Positions 43,918-52,760 of a stretch of DNA of 63,821 nucleotides are shown here, piece by piece (positions within the stretch are counted from its first letter, which is position 1; every line of letters starts with the position of its first letter). The position numbers and the translations under genes are program-made. Origin of the DNA: JBBRXJ01 sp038248505 (lineage in GTDB: Bacteria; Bacteroidota; Bacteroidia; Bacteroidales; JBBRXJ01); assembly GCA_038248505.1 (NCBI GenBank), contig JBBRXJ010000004.1, positions 1 to 63,821 on the forward strand. Direction: 5' to 3'. The notes below the pieces were generated by a model. It ran no database searches and was not told where the DNA came from. It saw nothing but the letters and a program-made list of their open reading frames with translations.

Positions 43918-46146
43918 ATGAGAATCATTCTAATCGGTTTTTTTTTATTACTACAATTTATTATAACAGAGAGTTCTAGCGCTCAAAGTGTAGTAAATAT
44001 AGTAGTTTCAGGCAAGCCTTTAAGTGTTAATGGGCAAACTAAGGTTCCTGAAAGTCTTTTTGGAGTACATCTAGGGAATTTTATTGGTTACAATAGTGAT
44101 ACCGTATTTAAATGGGGCATTGTATCTGCTCGTTCCATTGAAACGATACCAGCGGGCGCTGCATGGATGCCAAGTAATGGGTTAAAAACCCTTGTACAAT
44201 GCTGGTATGATCGTTTTGTTCCGGCAACCATTCTTACAAATAGTAATTGGAAATCCATTTTACAGAACCTCGGAAATACGTATGGTAAAACAGCCAACCC
44301 CAGTAACTCCCCGTTAATGTTGGAATTTTGGAATGAACCTTATTTGAATTGGGCTTATAAGCCAGGCGTAAATACCGATATTCAATTTTATAATCAAAGT
44401 GGAATATCTGAAAATGCTCCAGTATTTCGCAATGGCAGTATTGTTGCAGAACCTTATCTTATTTGGAGAACCGATATGTGGTATGATAGTCCTAAGTGGG
44501 CATCAAATCGACAAGGTGTTTATAATGCAATTTCAACGGAATGGAATAAGGTTATTTCTGCTGGATGTTTCTATCCATGCCAGAATGCGCTTGTCATTGA
44601 TTCAACCTATAGAAAGACTACGAGTAGCGAGTTTACTCCTCGTGTTCGACTAAGACCAGTGGATACTACGCAGAAATCGTATTATTCATCAAAACAAATG
44701 GAGCATTATTATAATCAGATGTACCAAATTGTTGCCGATACCATAAAGAAGCTAAACCCTGCAGTGCAGATGATTGCTGGCTGGGGAATGGAATCGCATA
44801 AAGATAATTGGTTGCCATGGCACACATTAATTAAACCAACATTTGATAAAAACATTCATCTTATTGATGGCTATCATGAACATCATTATGGCACTGATAC
44901 TCGAATAATAGCAGCCGATTACGAAACTATAACCGCATATACAGATAAGAAATATTTAAAACGTTTAAAGTTTTACAATACTGAAACGGGAGGATTTTTA
45001 GATCCGCAAAGACCGGATGGAGTATCAAGCAGCCCGGGAACGGTTACTGCAGCGCAAAAAGCATTGAACGCTTTCAGCTACAATATTCGCGATATTGTTT
45101 ATATGATTGATAAATGTCCCGACAAAGCTGCCACCCGTGCCGTACATGAACCACAGAATACCAATGGGGGTGTTGAAAAGGCCTTTAAGTTATCAAAAAC
45201 CTTTCGCGGAAACATGATTTATGATGAGTCATCTGATGAAGAGGTTTATACTATTACATCACTTAATGATAGTTTGATGACAACCATTTGTTTTAATGGA
45301 AACATGAGTTCACGAATTTTAAATTTTGAAATTAAGGCAACTCAAGGAATGATTTTTAATGGGGGATACGTATTATCTGTAGATACTTTACCTGGGATGA
45401 TCATACTACAATGGAAGAACCTAACTGCTGTTGGTGCCCGCTTTAATTTTATTGACACCATTGATCCATATACCGCAAAATCCTATGTATTAAGGCTTAC
45501 AGGTGTTCTCTCGGCAATAGATACTATTTACGTTAAACAATTTTATGCCGATACTATTTTGGTTGAAATACCCGCAGCAAGTTCGAGCGATTTTAAAATT
45601 AGCATACCACAACAAGCATTAGATAATGCACAAGCAGCGCGTATTAAATATGTGCTTATGAATTATAAATCGGGTGGGTCGTTTAGTTTAAATGGCAAGA
45701 ACTATTCAATAGTGAATTATAGTGGCGGCAATCCTGAAAAAAGCTTAGGAGGTATTAGTTATCAAACAATTGATCTGGCAAATCTTACAACAAATAACAC
45801 GTTAGCGGTTTATTCTGGTGATACTGCGATAAAAGTTTGGATGGCGAGTATTGAATTAACGAATTCAAAATTATATGATTCGTTAACCGATAATCAGAAA
45901 ATAAAAAAGCCTGATATTGGTTTTACGATGCAACCCAATCCCGCTACAAAAAATTTACATATTAAAACAGTATTAAATGATAAAGCAAGTATTTCTATTA
46001 TTGCATTAGATGGCAAAAGTGTTTTGGAGCAAAGCATACACGGGAATAGTGATCTTAATATTTCTGGCATTGGTAATGGATTATATATTGTAGTTTGCAA
46101 ACAGGGAACAGAGCTTTACAGAGAAAAATTAATAATAAAAAATTAA
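43918..46146 (+). CDS. T9SS-secreted glycoside-hydrolase-like protein (clan GH-A type)
   Basis: The 742-residue protein has a signal peptide (ending SSSAQ, about residue 23) and a catalytic-looking domain to about residue 430. MLEFWNEPYLNWAY places a candidate acid/base Glu at 140, and LKFYNTETGGFLD a candidate nucleophile Glu at 356, the usual arrangement of (beta/alpha)8 retaining glycosidases; the family may be GH39- or GH86-like but is not certain. Residues ~430-520 are beta-sandwich, ~520-640 carbohydrate-binding-like, and the last ~75 are a T9SS type A sorting domain (PNPATKNLHIKT, IIALDGKSV, ending EKLIIKN). Confidence 0.72.
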   Translation: MRIILIGFFLLLQFIITESSSAQSVVNIVVSGKPLSVNGQTKVPESLFGVHLGNFIGYNSDTVFKWGIVSARSIETIPAGAAWMPSNGLKTLVQCWYDRFVPATILTNSNWKSILQNLGNTYGKTANPSNSPLMLEFWNEPYLNWAYKPGVNTDIQFYNQSGISENAPVFRNGSIVAEPYLIWRTDMWYDSPKWASNRQGVYNAISTEWNKVISAGCFYPCQNALVIDSTYRKTTSSEFTPRVRLRPVDTTQKSYYSSKQMEHYYNQMYQIVADTIKKLNPAVQMIAGWGMESHKDNWLPWHTLIKPTFDKNIHLIDGYHEHHYGTDTRIIAADYETITAYTDKKYLKRLKFYNTETGGFLDPQRPDGVSSSPGTVTAAQKALNAFSYNIRDIVYMIDKCPDKAATRAVHEPQNTNGGVEKAFKLSKTFRGNMIYDESSDEEVYTITSLNDSLMTTICFNGNMSSRILNFEIKATQGMIFNGGYVLSVDTLPGMIILQWKNLTAVGARFNFIDTIDPYTAKSYVLRLTGVLSAIDTIYVKQFYADTILVEIPAASSSDFKISIPQQALDNAQAARIKYVLMNYKSGGSFSLNGKNYSIVNYSGGNPEKSLGGISYQTIDLANLTTNNTLAVYSGDTAIKVWMASIELTNSKLYDSLTDNQKIKKPDIGFTMQPNPATKNLHIKTVLNDKASISIIALDGKSVLEQSIHGNSDLNISGIGNGLYIVVCKQGTELYREKLIIKN

Positions 46147-46246
46147 CCAATAAGAATTCGATATAATTATAATCAGTATTTAACAATTAAATTAGTCCTT
46201 GGTCTATTTTATGCATATTCAAAATAGTAATTAACACATATACATT

Positions 46247-48280
46247 ATGAAACATATCTTTACAAATCTCGTCTGTTTTTTGATTCTTATTTTTGGTCTC
46301 GGAGCGCAGCAGTTAATTATTAATGAAGATTTTACCGATAGCTTGTTCGATGGTACAGGAGCCGGTATTGATGCTGTAAATTGGAAACACAATCCATTTT
46401 CAAATGGAGTTGGCATGCATAAACCAAATAATAGAACTTTCCCGTATGGTTTGTCAAAAATATTAAGTCAATGTTCGAGTAATCCATGGGCTGGTGCTAT
46501 TCGTTGGGGAGCTTTTGTTAATCCCGATTCAGGATGGACTAGTCGAAATTTACAAACGTATTATGTCGATAAATTTAACGATGTAGTAGTAATAAAATAT
46601 AAATCCTTTTCAGATGTTGCTCGTAAACCGGAAGTTTACCATGCTCAGATTACTTTGATGAATTATAATGAAAAGTTTTTACCCGCACCACATTTTGATC
46701 ATGATATATCTATAGAGACAGATAATTTTTATCATGTTGACAATACGAGTACCCCACGTCAGTTGAATGGTAATGTAAATACCATTCGTAATTGGGCACC
46801 ATTAGGTATTGCCTATGCACATTTTTCGGCTAATGGAGGTCAGCCTACAAATACCGAATTGTCGAAAGAGTGGAATAATTTGGTGATATTTAGACCCAAA
46901 CCCAATATGTACTCAACCAATATTGAACAATGGGGTGAGCGTATGAGTGATGATTATGATGTGGCTATTGGAATGGAAAATCGCCTATTTTCACAGCCTC
47001 CCCGCGATGTTTTACTTGATACAATTTCAGAGTATACAAAATTTAATTATGTTCAATTCACCTTTTTTAGTTATTTACAAACCTCATTACCCTTTTTATG
47101 CCGAACAGGAGTTGCAACAACGGATGCACAAATAGGGTTTTGTAATGCACAAGTGGGTATTACAAAGAAATCAGATTTTAATATAGATTATGTAATTGAC
47201 CAAAAAGATGCGGATACCCTAGTTAAATATTGGGGCTATACAGGAACAATGAAAATCCGTACAGGTGATGCTACTAATGATAAAGCAAGCGATTTAGCTG
47301 ACGCTAATCCATTAATTGCATTTTGGTCTGCCGCACTTGATTCAGGTAAAGCATCCGTAACTTATAATTCAAGTACGGGTGAGATTCGTATTACAGCACA
47401 AAATATTAGTTACTTTAAAATTGAAAGTGCTTCATCTTCATTGAATGCTACCGCAGCTAATTTTGCTGCGCTAAGTCCTGCTGGAATAGTTAATACTACA
47501 ACATATAAAGGATGTTTTTCAAAAATAGCAAATACTTTAACAGATTATAGTTTGGGAACTATTGCAGCAACCGGATTAAATCCGTCTGATTTGGTTGTTA
47601 CAATTAATTACTTTGGAAGCAAAGTGGCTAATGGCTTTAAGGTACCTGTAAATATGGGATATAACAATACTAAACCCGCAACTATTCAGTTTGAAATTAG
47701 TAATGTAAATCTTACCGAGGGAGTTGACACATCGTATGATTTTAACGTTCAATTAGTAAATCCAGACAAAGTATCTACCTATGTTGTGCGTATAGCAACC
47801 ATGGCCGGTGACTCATTGCGAACCACTTTGTTTGGTTCCAAAACACTCACATTTACACCTGGAGGTGCAACATCTAAAATAGTTCATTTTAGTGTTATTG
47901 ACGATAATAAAACAACCGCAATTGATAATGTGCGATTTGGTATTCAGATTGTGAGTGGCGGAAACATAAGCAAAGGCAATCAGAATCAACTTGATTTGTA
48001 TATATATGATAAAACTTTATCTGGCAAAGCCAATGTGCTGCAAACCACATTGAGGTCGAGTGAGGTAACGATAGCGCCAAATCCGACCGACGGGCTCGTA
48101 AGTATTACCAGTGGTGACCCCATAGAGTGTGTTTCAATTGTAAATATGCTGGGAACTGAAATCGAAATACAATCAAAAAATAAAAAAAATATTGATATTT
48201 CAAATTATCCTAAGGGGGTGTATATACTTGTTATTCGCACAAAAATGGGTGAGGTTAAGCAAAAGATTATAAAGAAATAA
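46247..48280 (+). CDS. T9SS-secreted protein with dockerin-like and Calx-beta-like segments
   Basis: The 677-residue protein has a signal peptide (LVCFLILIFGLGAQ), an unrecognised N-terminal ~300 residues with a jelly-roll look (INEDFTDSLFDGTGAG, AVNWKHNPFSNGVGMHK), a dockerin-like pair of calcium loops at about 309-365 (DFNIDYVIDQKDADTLVKYW and GDATNDKASDLADANPLIAF), a Calx-beta-like domain at about 475-590 (VNLTEGVDTSYDFNVQLVNP) and a type A sorting domain (APNPTDGLVSITSG, IVNMLGTEIEIQ, YPKGVYILVI). It directly follows the glycosidase-like gene (100 bp) and probably acts with it on a polysaccharide. Confidence 0.75.
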   Translation: MKHIFTNLVCFLILIFGLGAQQLIINEDFTDSLFDGTGAGIDAVNWKHNPFSNGVGMHKPNNRTFPYGLSKILSQCSSNPWAGAIRWGAFVNPDSGWTSRNLQTYYVDKFNDVVVIKYKSFSDVARKPEVYHAQITLMNYNEKFLPAPHFDHDISIETDNFYHVDNTSTPRQLNGNVNTIRNWAPLGIAYAHFSANGGQPTNTELSKEWNNLVIFRPKPNMYSTNIEQWGERMSDDYDVAIGMENRLFSQPPRDVLLDTISEYTKFNYVQFTFFSYLQTSLPFLCRTGVATTDAQIGFCNAQVGITKKSDFNIDYVIDQKDADTLVKYWGYTGTMKIRTGDATNDKASDLADANPLIAFWSAALDSGKASVTYNSSTGEIRITAQNISYFKIESASSSLNATAANFAALSPAGIVNTTTYKGCFSKIANTLTDYSLGTIAATGLNPSDLVVTINYFGSKVANGFKVPVNMGYNNTKPATIQFEISNVNLTEGVDTSYDFNVQLVNPDKVSTYVVRIATMAGDSLRTTLFGSKTLTFTPGGATSKIVHFSVIDDNKTTAIDNVRFGIQIVSGGNISKGNQNQLDLYIYDKTLSGKANVLQTTLRSSEVTIAPNPTDGLVSITSGDPIECVSIVNMLGTEIEIQSKNKKNIDISNYPKGVYILVIRTKMGEVKQKIIKK

Positions 48281-48315
48281 TTTATTTTTTATCTCATCAT
48301 TTTATTATTTAGAAT

Positions 48316-51177
48316 ATGAATCGTTTCTATCTAAAAATAATTCTTCCATCTATTTTATCAATACTTTTTTTCACCCTTACTATTTTTCTGATTATTATTC
48401 CGCATTTTCAGCAGAATATTATGAATGGAAAACGAGAGATGATTAAGGAATTGACAAATTCTGCATGGAGTATATTATCTAAGTATGAGAATGATGAAAG
48501 GAATGGCTTGTTGACTCGCGAAGAAGCCCAAAAAACAGCTGTTTCACGTATTGAGTATTTGCGTTATGGCGATGAAAATAAAGATTATTTTTGGATTACA
48601 GATATGCATCCACAAATGATTATGCATCCGTATCGATCTGATTTAAATGGGAAAGATTTAAGTGATTTTATTGATCCACATGGCAAACGCTTTTTTGTAG
48701 ATTTTGTAAATGTTGTTAAAGCATCAGATCATGGATATGTTGATTATATGTGGCAATGGAAGGATGATTCATTGCATATTGTTCCTAAACTCTCTTATGT
48801 ACGACTTTTTAAACCATGGAATTGGGTAATAGGAACTGGAGTATATATTGAAGATGTTAAGAAAGAGATAAAAGCACTTACCAAAAAATTAGTTTGGATT
48901 TCGATATTTATTTCTATTTTAATTGCCTCTTTGTTGTTATATATTTCTCAACAAAGTTTAAAAATTGAAAAAGGTAGACTTGATGCTGAAAAGAGTCTAC
49001 AGATATCAAAAGATAGATACAAAACACTTGTAGAGGCTGCTACAGAAGGTTTAATAATGTTGATAGATGGTCGGATAAGTTTTCTTAATAATGTAATTTG
49101 TAAAATGACAGGTTATGAAAGTGGAGACCTAATTAATTTTTCCATAGCAGAATTTATTGGCGAAAATAACAATAAAGATATTGTAGATGCTTTTTCGAAA
49201 AATATTATAAAAGAAGGACAATATGAAATTAATTTAAAGAAAAAGGAAGGTGGTTTTATTGAAGCATTAGTTACCTCGTCAACTACTTTTTTATACGAAA
49301 AACAAGTTAATGTAATTATTGTTAAAGATATTACCCTTGATAAGCGAATTAATACGGTCAGTATTGATTACCAAAAGCTTATTAATTCAGTTGATTTAGG
49401 TTTTTTTAGGATTCGGATTGATAATAAAGGGAAATTTATATTAGCCAACGAAACTGCGCTTCGCATTCTTGGATGTGCAGATTTTAGCGAGTTAACGGAT
49501 ATCACCATTTTTGATTTGTTTATAAGTCTTGAAGAACGAAAAAGTATAAGAAATGATTTGCTTGAGCATGGCTTTATAAAAAATAGGCTAATTCGAATTC
49601 GTAAAATAAATGGCGAATATGCTACTTTAACGATTACTTTGGTGGGTATTGTTAATGACAATTCAGAGCGAGTGATATTTGATGGAATGGTTGAAGATAT
49701 CAGTCTGCAAGAGACATTTAGAGCAGAATCTATTCGTATCATTAGCGAATTAAAAGCGGGTAGTTTTATGATGGAGCAATCATTAAAACCGTTTAGCGAT
49801 GCATTATTTACCATAGACTCTGATTCAACTATTAAACAGGCAATAGATTTACTACCAAAATTTAAAACCGATTGTTTGTTAGTTACAAAGGGCGAGAATA
49901 TATATATTGGAATAATTACCAGCACAGATATTCAAAAACGAGTTTTAGGTTTAAAGTTATCTTTAGATAATCCGGTATATCTTATTATGAGTGCTCCAAT
50001 TACTTCCGTTCTCGATTCAATGTCTGTTGCTGAAGGTATTCGTATTTGTGAAGATGCAAAAATAAATCATTTGGTATTGAGAGATGAGTCAGATACTATT
50101 TATGGAGTATTAAATCTTAATAAAGTATATAGAGCTTTAAAAGATTCTCTTTATTTTTTTAATACAAATATTAGTAAAGCTCAAACAATAGAGGAGATTC
50201 GGGCTTGTTACAAAAGCATGCAGTTATTTATAAAGCCGCTTATTATTTCAGGATTGTCTGTAGCTTATGTGACAAATATTACCTCGGCTTTTTCAGATGC
50301 TCTTACGCGAAGAATTATTGATTTGGCCATAGAGCAGATAGGTAAACCTCCTGTTGATTTTGCCTTTATATGTATGGGAAGCGAGGGTAGGAGTGAGGAA
50401 ACACTATTTACAGATCAAGACAATGCAATTATTTTTGAAAAACCTTCTAATGATAATGAAAAGCACCTTTATAATTATTTTAATAAACTAGGTACTATTA
50501 TATGTAATGATTTAGATTTTGTTGGTTATACATTTTGCAAGGGCAATATAATGGCAAAGAATCCGCAATGGTCTCAGCCCATTGATGTTTGGGAGAAATA
50601 CTTTGCAAATTGGATAACGACACCAGACCCACAAAATCTTTTGGATGCCAGTATATTTTTTGATTTCCGATGCATATATGGTGAAGATTTTATTGTCGAT
50701 CGTTTGCGTAAAAATGTTAAAACTTTAATTAAAGCAAGTCCCCTTTTTAGATATCATATGGCGAACAATGCTTATAGTATTAAATTAAGTCAAATAGGTT
50801 CAAGTGGTATTATTGGAGATAAGAATAACGATCTTTTTGATTTGAAATATGCCGTTAGTATTATAATAATAATAGCACGTGTTTATGCTTTAAATAATGA
50901 TATTTCGGTGACCAATACCTTAGAACGATTATCGGCACTTAAGGCGAAGCAAATAATCTCACCAACTACCATTGATGAGATGTATTATGTATATGATTAT
51001 TTGATGAAGCTGAGATTAAAGAATCAAATTTATTTAAACGATAACCACCTGCCATTAAGCAATACTATTAATGTTAAGAAAATGCTGGATGTAGATTTGT
51101 CAATACTCAAGAAAGTACTCTCTTTAATACCATCCTATCAAAATAAAATTGCTTTAGATTTCAAGCTTAGCCCCTGA
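48316..51177 (+). CDS. Cache-PAS-PAS-CBS-DUF294 nucleotidyltransferase-like signalling protein
   Basis: The 953-residue protein has membrane segments at about 8-28 and 190-212 enclosing an sCache_2 ligand domain (YFWITDMHPQMIMHPYRSDL, PWNWVIGTGVYIEDVKKEI). Inside follow two PAS-like domains (about 230-345 and 350-475), a CBS pair (about 500-620; CLLVTKGENIYIGIITSTDI) and a DUF294 nucleotidyltransferase with G688SEGRSEE and T699DQD, the GlnD-type catalytic motif, plus the DUF294 C-terminal helical domain. DUF294-CBS proteins often neighbour acetate-type symporters; such a symporter lies 1.6 kb away. It probably senses a periplasmic small molecule; the modified target is unknown. Its stop abuts the convergent next gene with no spacer. 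Confidence 0.85.
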   Translation: MNRFYLKIILPSILSILFFTLTIFLIIIPHFQQNIMNGKREMIKELTNSAWSILSKYENDERNGLLTREEAQKTAVSRIEYLRYGDENKDYFWITDMHPQMIMHPYRSDLNGKDLSDFIDPHGKRFFVDFVNVVKASDHGYVDYMWQWKDDSLHIVPKLSYVRLFKPWNWVIGTGVYIEDVKKEIKALTKKLVWISIFISILIASLLLYISQQSLKIEKGRLDAEKSLQISKDRYKTLVEAATEGLIMLIDGRISFLNNVICKMTGYESGDLINFSIAEFIGENNNKDIVDAFSKNIIKEGQYEINLKKKEGGFIEALVTSSTTFLYEKQVNVIIVKDITLDKRINTVSIDYQKLINSVDLGFFRIRIDNKGKFILANETALRILGCADFSELTDITIFDLFISLEERKSIRNDLLEHGFIKNRLIRIRKINGEYATLTITLVGIVNDNSERVIFDGMVEDISLQETFRAESIRIISELKAGSFMMEQSLKPFSDALFTIDSDSTIKQAIDLLPKFKTDCLLVTKGENIYIGIITSTDIQKRVLGLKLSLDNPVYLIMSAPITSVLDSMSVAEGIRICEDAKINHLVLRDESDTIYGVLNLNKVYRALKDSLYFFNTNISKAQTIEEIRACYKSMQLFIKPLIISGLSVAYVTNITSAFSDALTRRIIDLAIEQIGKPPVDFAFICMGSEGRSEETLFTDQDNAIIFEKPSNDNEKHLYNYFNKLGTIICNDLDFVGYTFCKGNIMAKNPQWSQPIDVWEKYFANWITTPDPQNLLDASIFFDFRCIYGEDFIVDRLRKNVKTLIKASPLFRYHMANNAYSIKLSQIGSSGIIGDKNNDLFDLKYAVSIIIIIARVYALNNDISVTNTLERLSALKAKQIISPTTIDEMYYVYDYLMKLRLKNQIYLNDNHLPLSNTINVKKMLDVDLSILKKVLSLIPSYQNKIALDFKLSP

Positions 51178-51948
51178 TTATATTGATATGTAGGCATTTC
51201 TCTTAAATGTGCTATGTTCGTTTTCATGCACATAACCTAGTTGATTGGTGAGCAATATTGTATTGTTTAAAAATACAGGATTAGAATTAAAATGACTGTG
51301 TCCATAAATCCAGAAATTAACATTAGATTCGTTAATTAGTTCGTTAAGATTAACGCAAAATGCTTCGTTTATAGAACTATTTTTATGTTCCCTAGAATTG
51401 CACAAAGGAGAGGGAAGATGGTGACTTACTATTATTGTTTTTTTGCTCACTTGATTTAAAGCATTTTTTAAAAACAAAAGACTATCAAAATGTAATTCAT
51501 TAAAGTCTTTTGCTTTTAATTTCCGTTTGTTCTTTGTGATGCAATCAAAATCAGAGACACTTTGCTCAATAGTTGTTTCATTGTTTTTACTAATATTTGA
51601 CCACAGAGTTGTGAAGATATAACTTATATCATCATCTTCAATTTTTATATTATTTACAATGTGAATATTCTCTCTTAAATTAATATTATACGAATTACTG
51701 AATTCATTAATGTCTTTATAATAAAATTCATGGTTGCCTGGAACCCAGTAAACTTTTTTGTAGTTTTTTGAAATAAAAGGGAAGAAGGAATTGTTGAAAA
51801 ATTCATCATGTAATGGAATAATATCCCCTGCAAGTATTAAAATATCCCCACTTACAATTAAAGGATTATTTTGTAAGAATCTTCTGTTTTGCTGAAATTC
51901 GAGATGTAAATCAGAGCAATATTGAATTTTTATTTTATCACTTTTCAT
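51178..51948 (-). CDS. Metallophosphoesterase
   Basis: The 256-residue protein has the calcineurin-like phosphoesterase motifs in order: YCSDLHLEF (D-x-H), LAGDIIPLHDE (GD), WVPGNHEFYY (GNHE), VSHHLPSP and IYGHSHFNSN (GH-x-H). These six metal ligands make it a likely active two-metal phosphatase or nuclease of the cytoplasm. It has no signal peptide. Substrate unknown. It lies convergently against the DUF294 gene and breaks the signalling protein from the transporter operon. Confidence 0.88.
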   Translation of the reverse strand: MKSDKIKIQYCSDLHLEFQQNRRFLQNNPLIVSGDILILAGDIIPLHDEFFNNSFFPFISKNYKKVYWVPGNHEFYYKDINEFSNSYNINLRENIHIVNNIKIEDDDISYIFTTLWSNISKNNETTIEQSVSDFDCITKNKRKLKAKDFNELHFDSLLFLKNALNQVSKKTIIVSHHLPSPLCNSREHKNSSINEAFCVNLNELINESNVNFWIYGHSHFNSNPVFLNNTILLTNQLGYVHENEHSTFKRNAYISI

Positions 51949-52475
51949 TATAGTTTTCTATTCAATTAAATCATCATATTAAAAAGTACGTTAAATGATT
52001 CTACCTAATTATAAACCAAACAATTTTACATTCGTTAAGTTCATGAATTAATTTTATTGATTGAGATGGTAAATTTAATTGGTGTATAATTTGGCAACAT
52101 CATTAAACAATTCCATTATTCGATATATATTAAAGATATGAATATTTATAATGAAATATGTTAGATGTGTTTATTTTTAAATATAGATAACGTCACCTAG
52201 TCATTTTGCTTATTTTAAAAATTACTTAATTCGAATTTATGATTATGAGTTTAATTCAAAAAGAATATTGATTTAGTTGTTGTATTGTTAGTTTCGTAAT
52301 ATGTTAGTTAATAGCGTTTAAATTAGCTTGTTTTAATCGATTGTTTAGATTAGACAGATGAGTTGCTTAATATACTATTAATTAGGAGTAATAAACTTAT
52401 AAATATGTCTTGTTGGTTATATATAAATTAATATATTTGAAGAAAATGAATTACAAACTAAAATAAGGAGGACAT
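51949..52475. other. 527-bp AT-rich region upstream of the symporter operon
   Basis: No gene is seen. The region lies between divergent promoters of the metallophosphoesterase and the DUF485-symporter operon and is unusually long and AT-rich, which suits a regulated promoter, but I cannot identify a defined operator. The last bases contain a strong ribosome-binding site. Confidence 0.4.
52465..52471 (+). promoter_or_regulatory. Strong Shine-Dalgarno site of the DUF485 gene
   Basis: AAGGAGG lies 4 nt before the ATG at 52476. Such a full anti-SD match is rare in Bacteroidota, which usually rely on A-rich leaders, so high translation of the transporter operon is likely. Confidence 0.6.
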
Positions 52476-52748
52476 ATGCTTCACGAACCATCAGCCGTAA
52501 TAGGAACCGACAATGCTGCGCCAAAGAAAGCAAAATTAGGAGTGATACTATTTTTTGTATATACTATAATTTATGCTGGATTTGTACTTATTGGACTTAC
52601 CAAACCTGAATTAATGGGTTTAGAATTAATGGGAGGACAGAATATCGCCATAATTTATGGATTTGGATTGATATTATTAGCAATAGTTATGGGTTTTATC
52701 TATAATTATTTTTGTACCAAAATGGAAGACAAAATGAATAAAAACTAA
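52476..52748 (+). CDS. DUF485 family small membrane protein (YjcH-like)
   Basis: The 90-residue protein has two membrane segments (about 22-44 and 57-82) with the layout LGVILFFVYTIIYAGFVLIG and IAIIYGFGLILLAIVMGFIY. DUF485 proteins are encoded directly before ActP-type acetate symporters, as here (12-nt gap). They are thought to assist or regulate the symporter, though the mechanism is not settled. Translation starts from an exceptionally good ribosome-binding site. Confidence 0.85.
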   Translation: MLHEPSAVIGTDNAAPKKAKLGVILFFVYTIIYAGFVLIGLTKPELMGLELMGGQNIAIIYGFGLILLAIVMGFIYNYFCTKMEDKMNKN

Positions 52749-52760
52749 ACACTAAATAAT

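Noticed and set aside
48316..51177. GlnD (PII uridylyltransferase)
   Set aside because: The NTase motif is shared, but Cache, PAS and CBS domains and absence of HD and ACT domains indicate a DUF294 protein.
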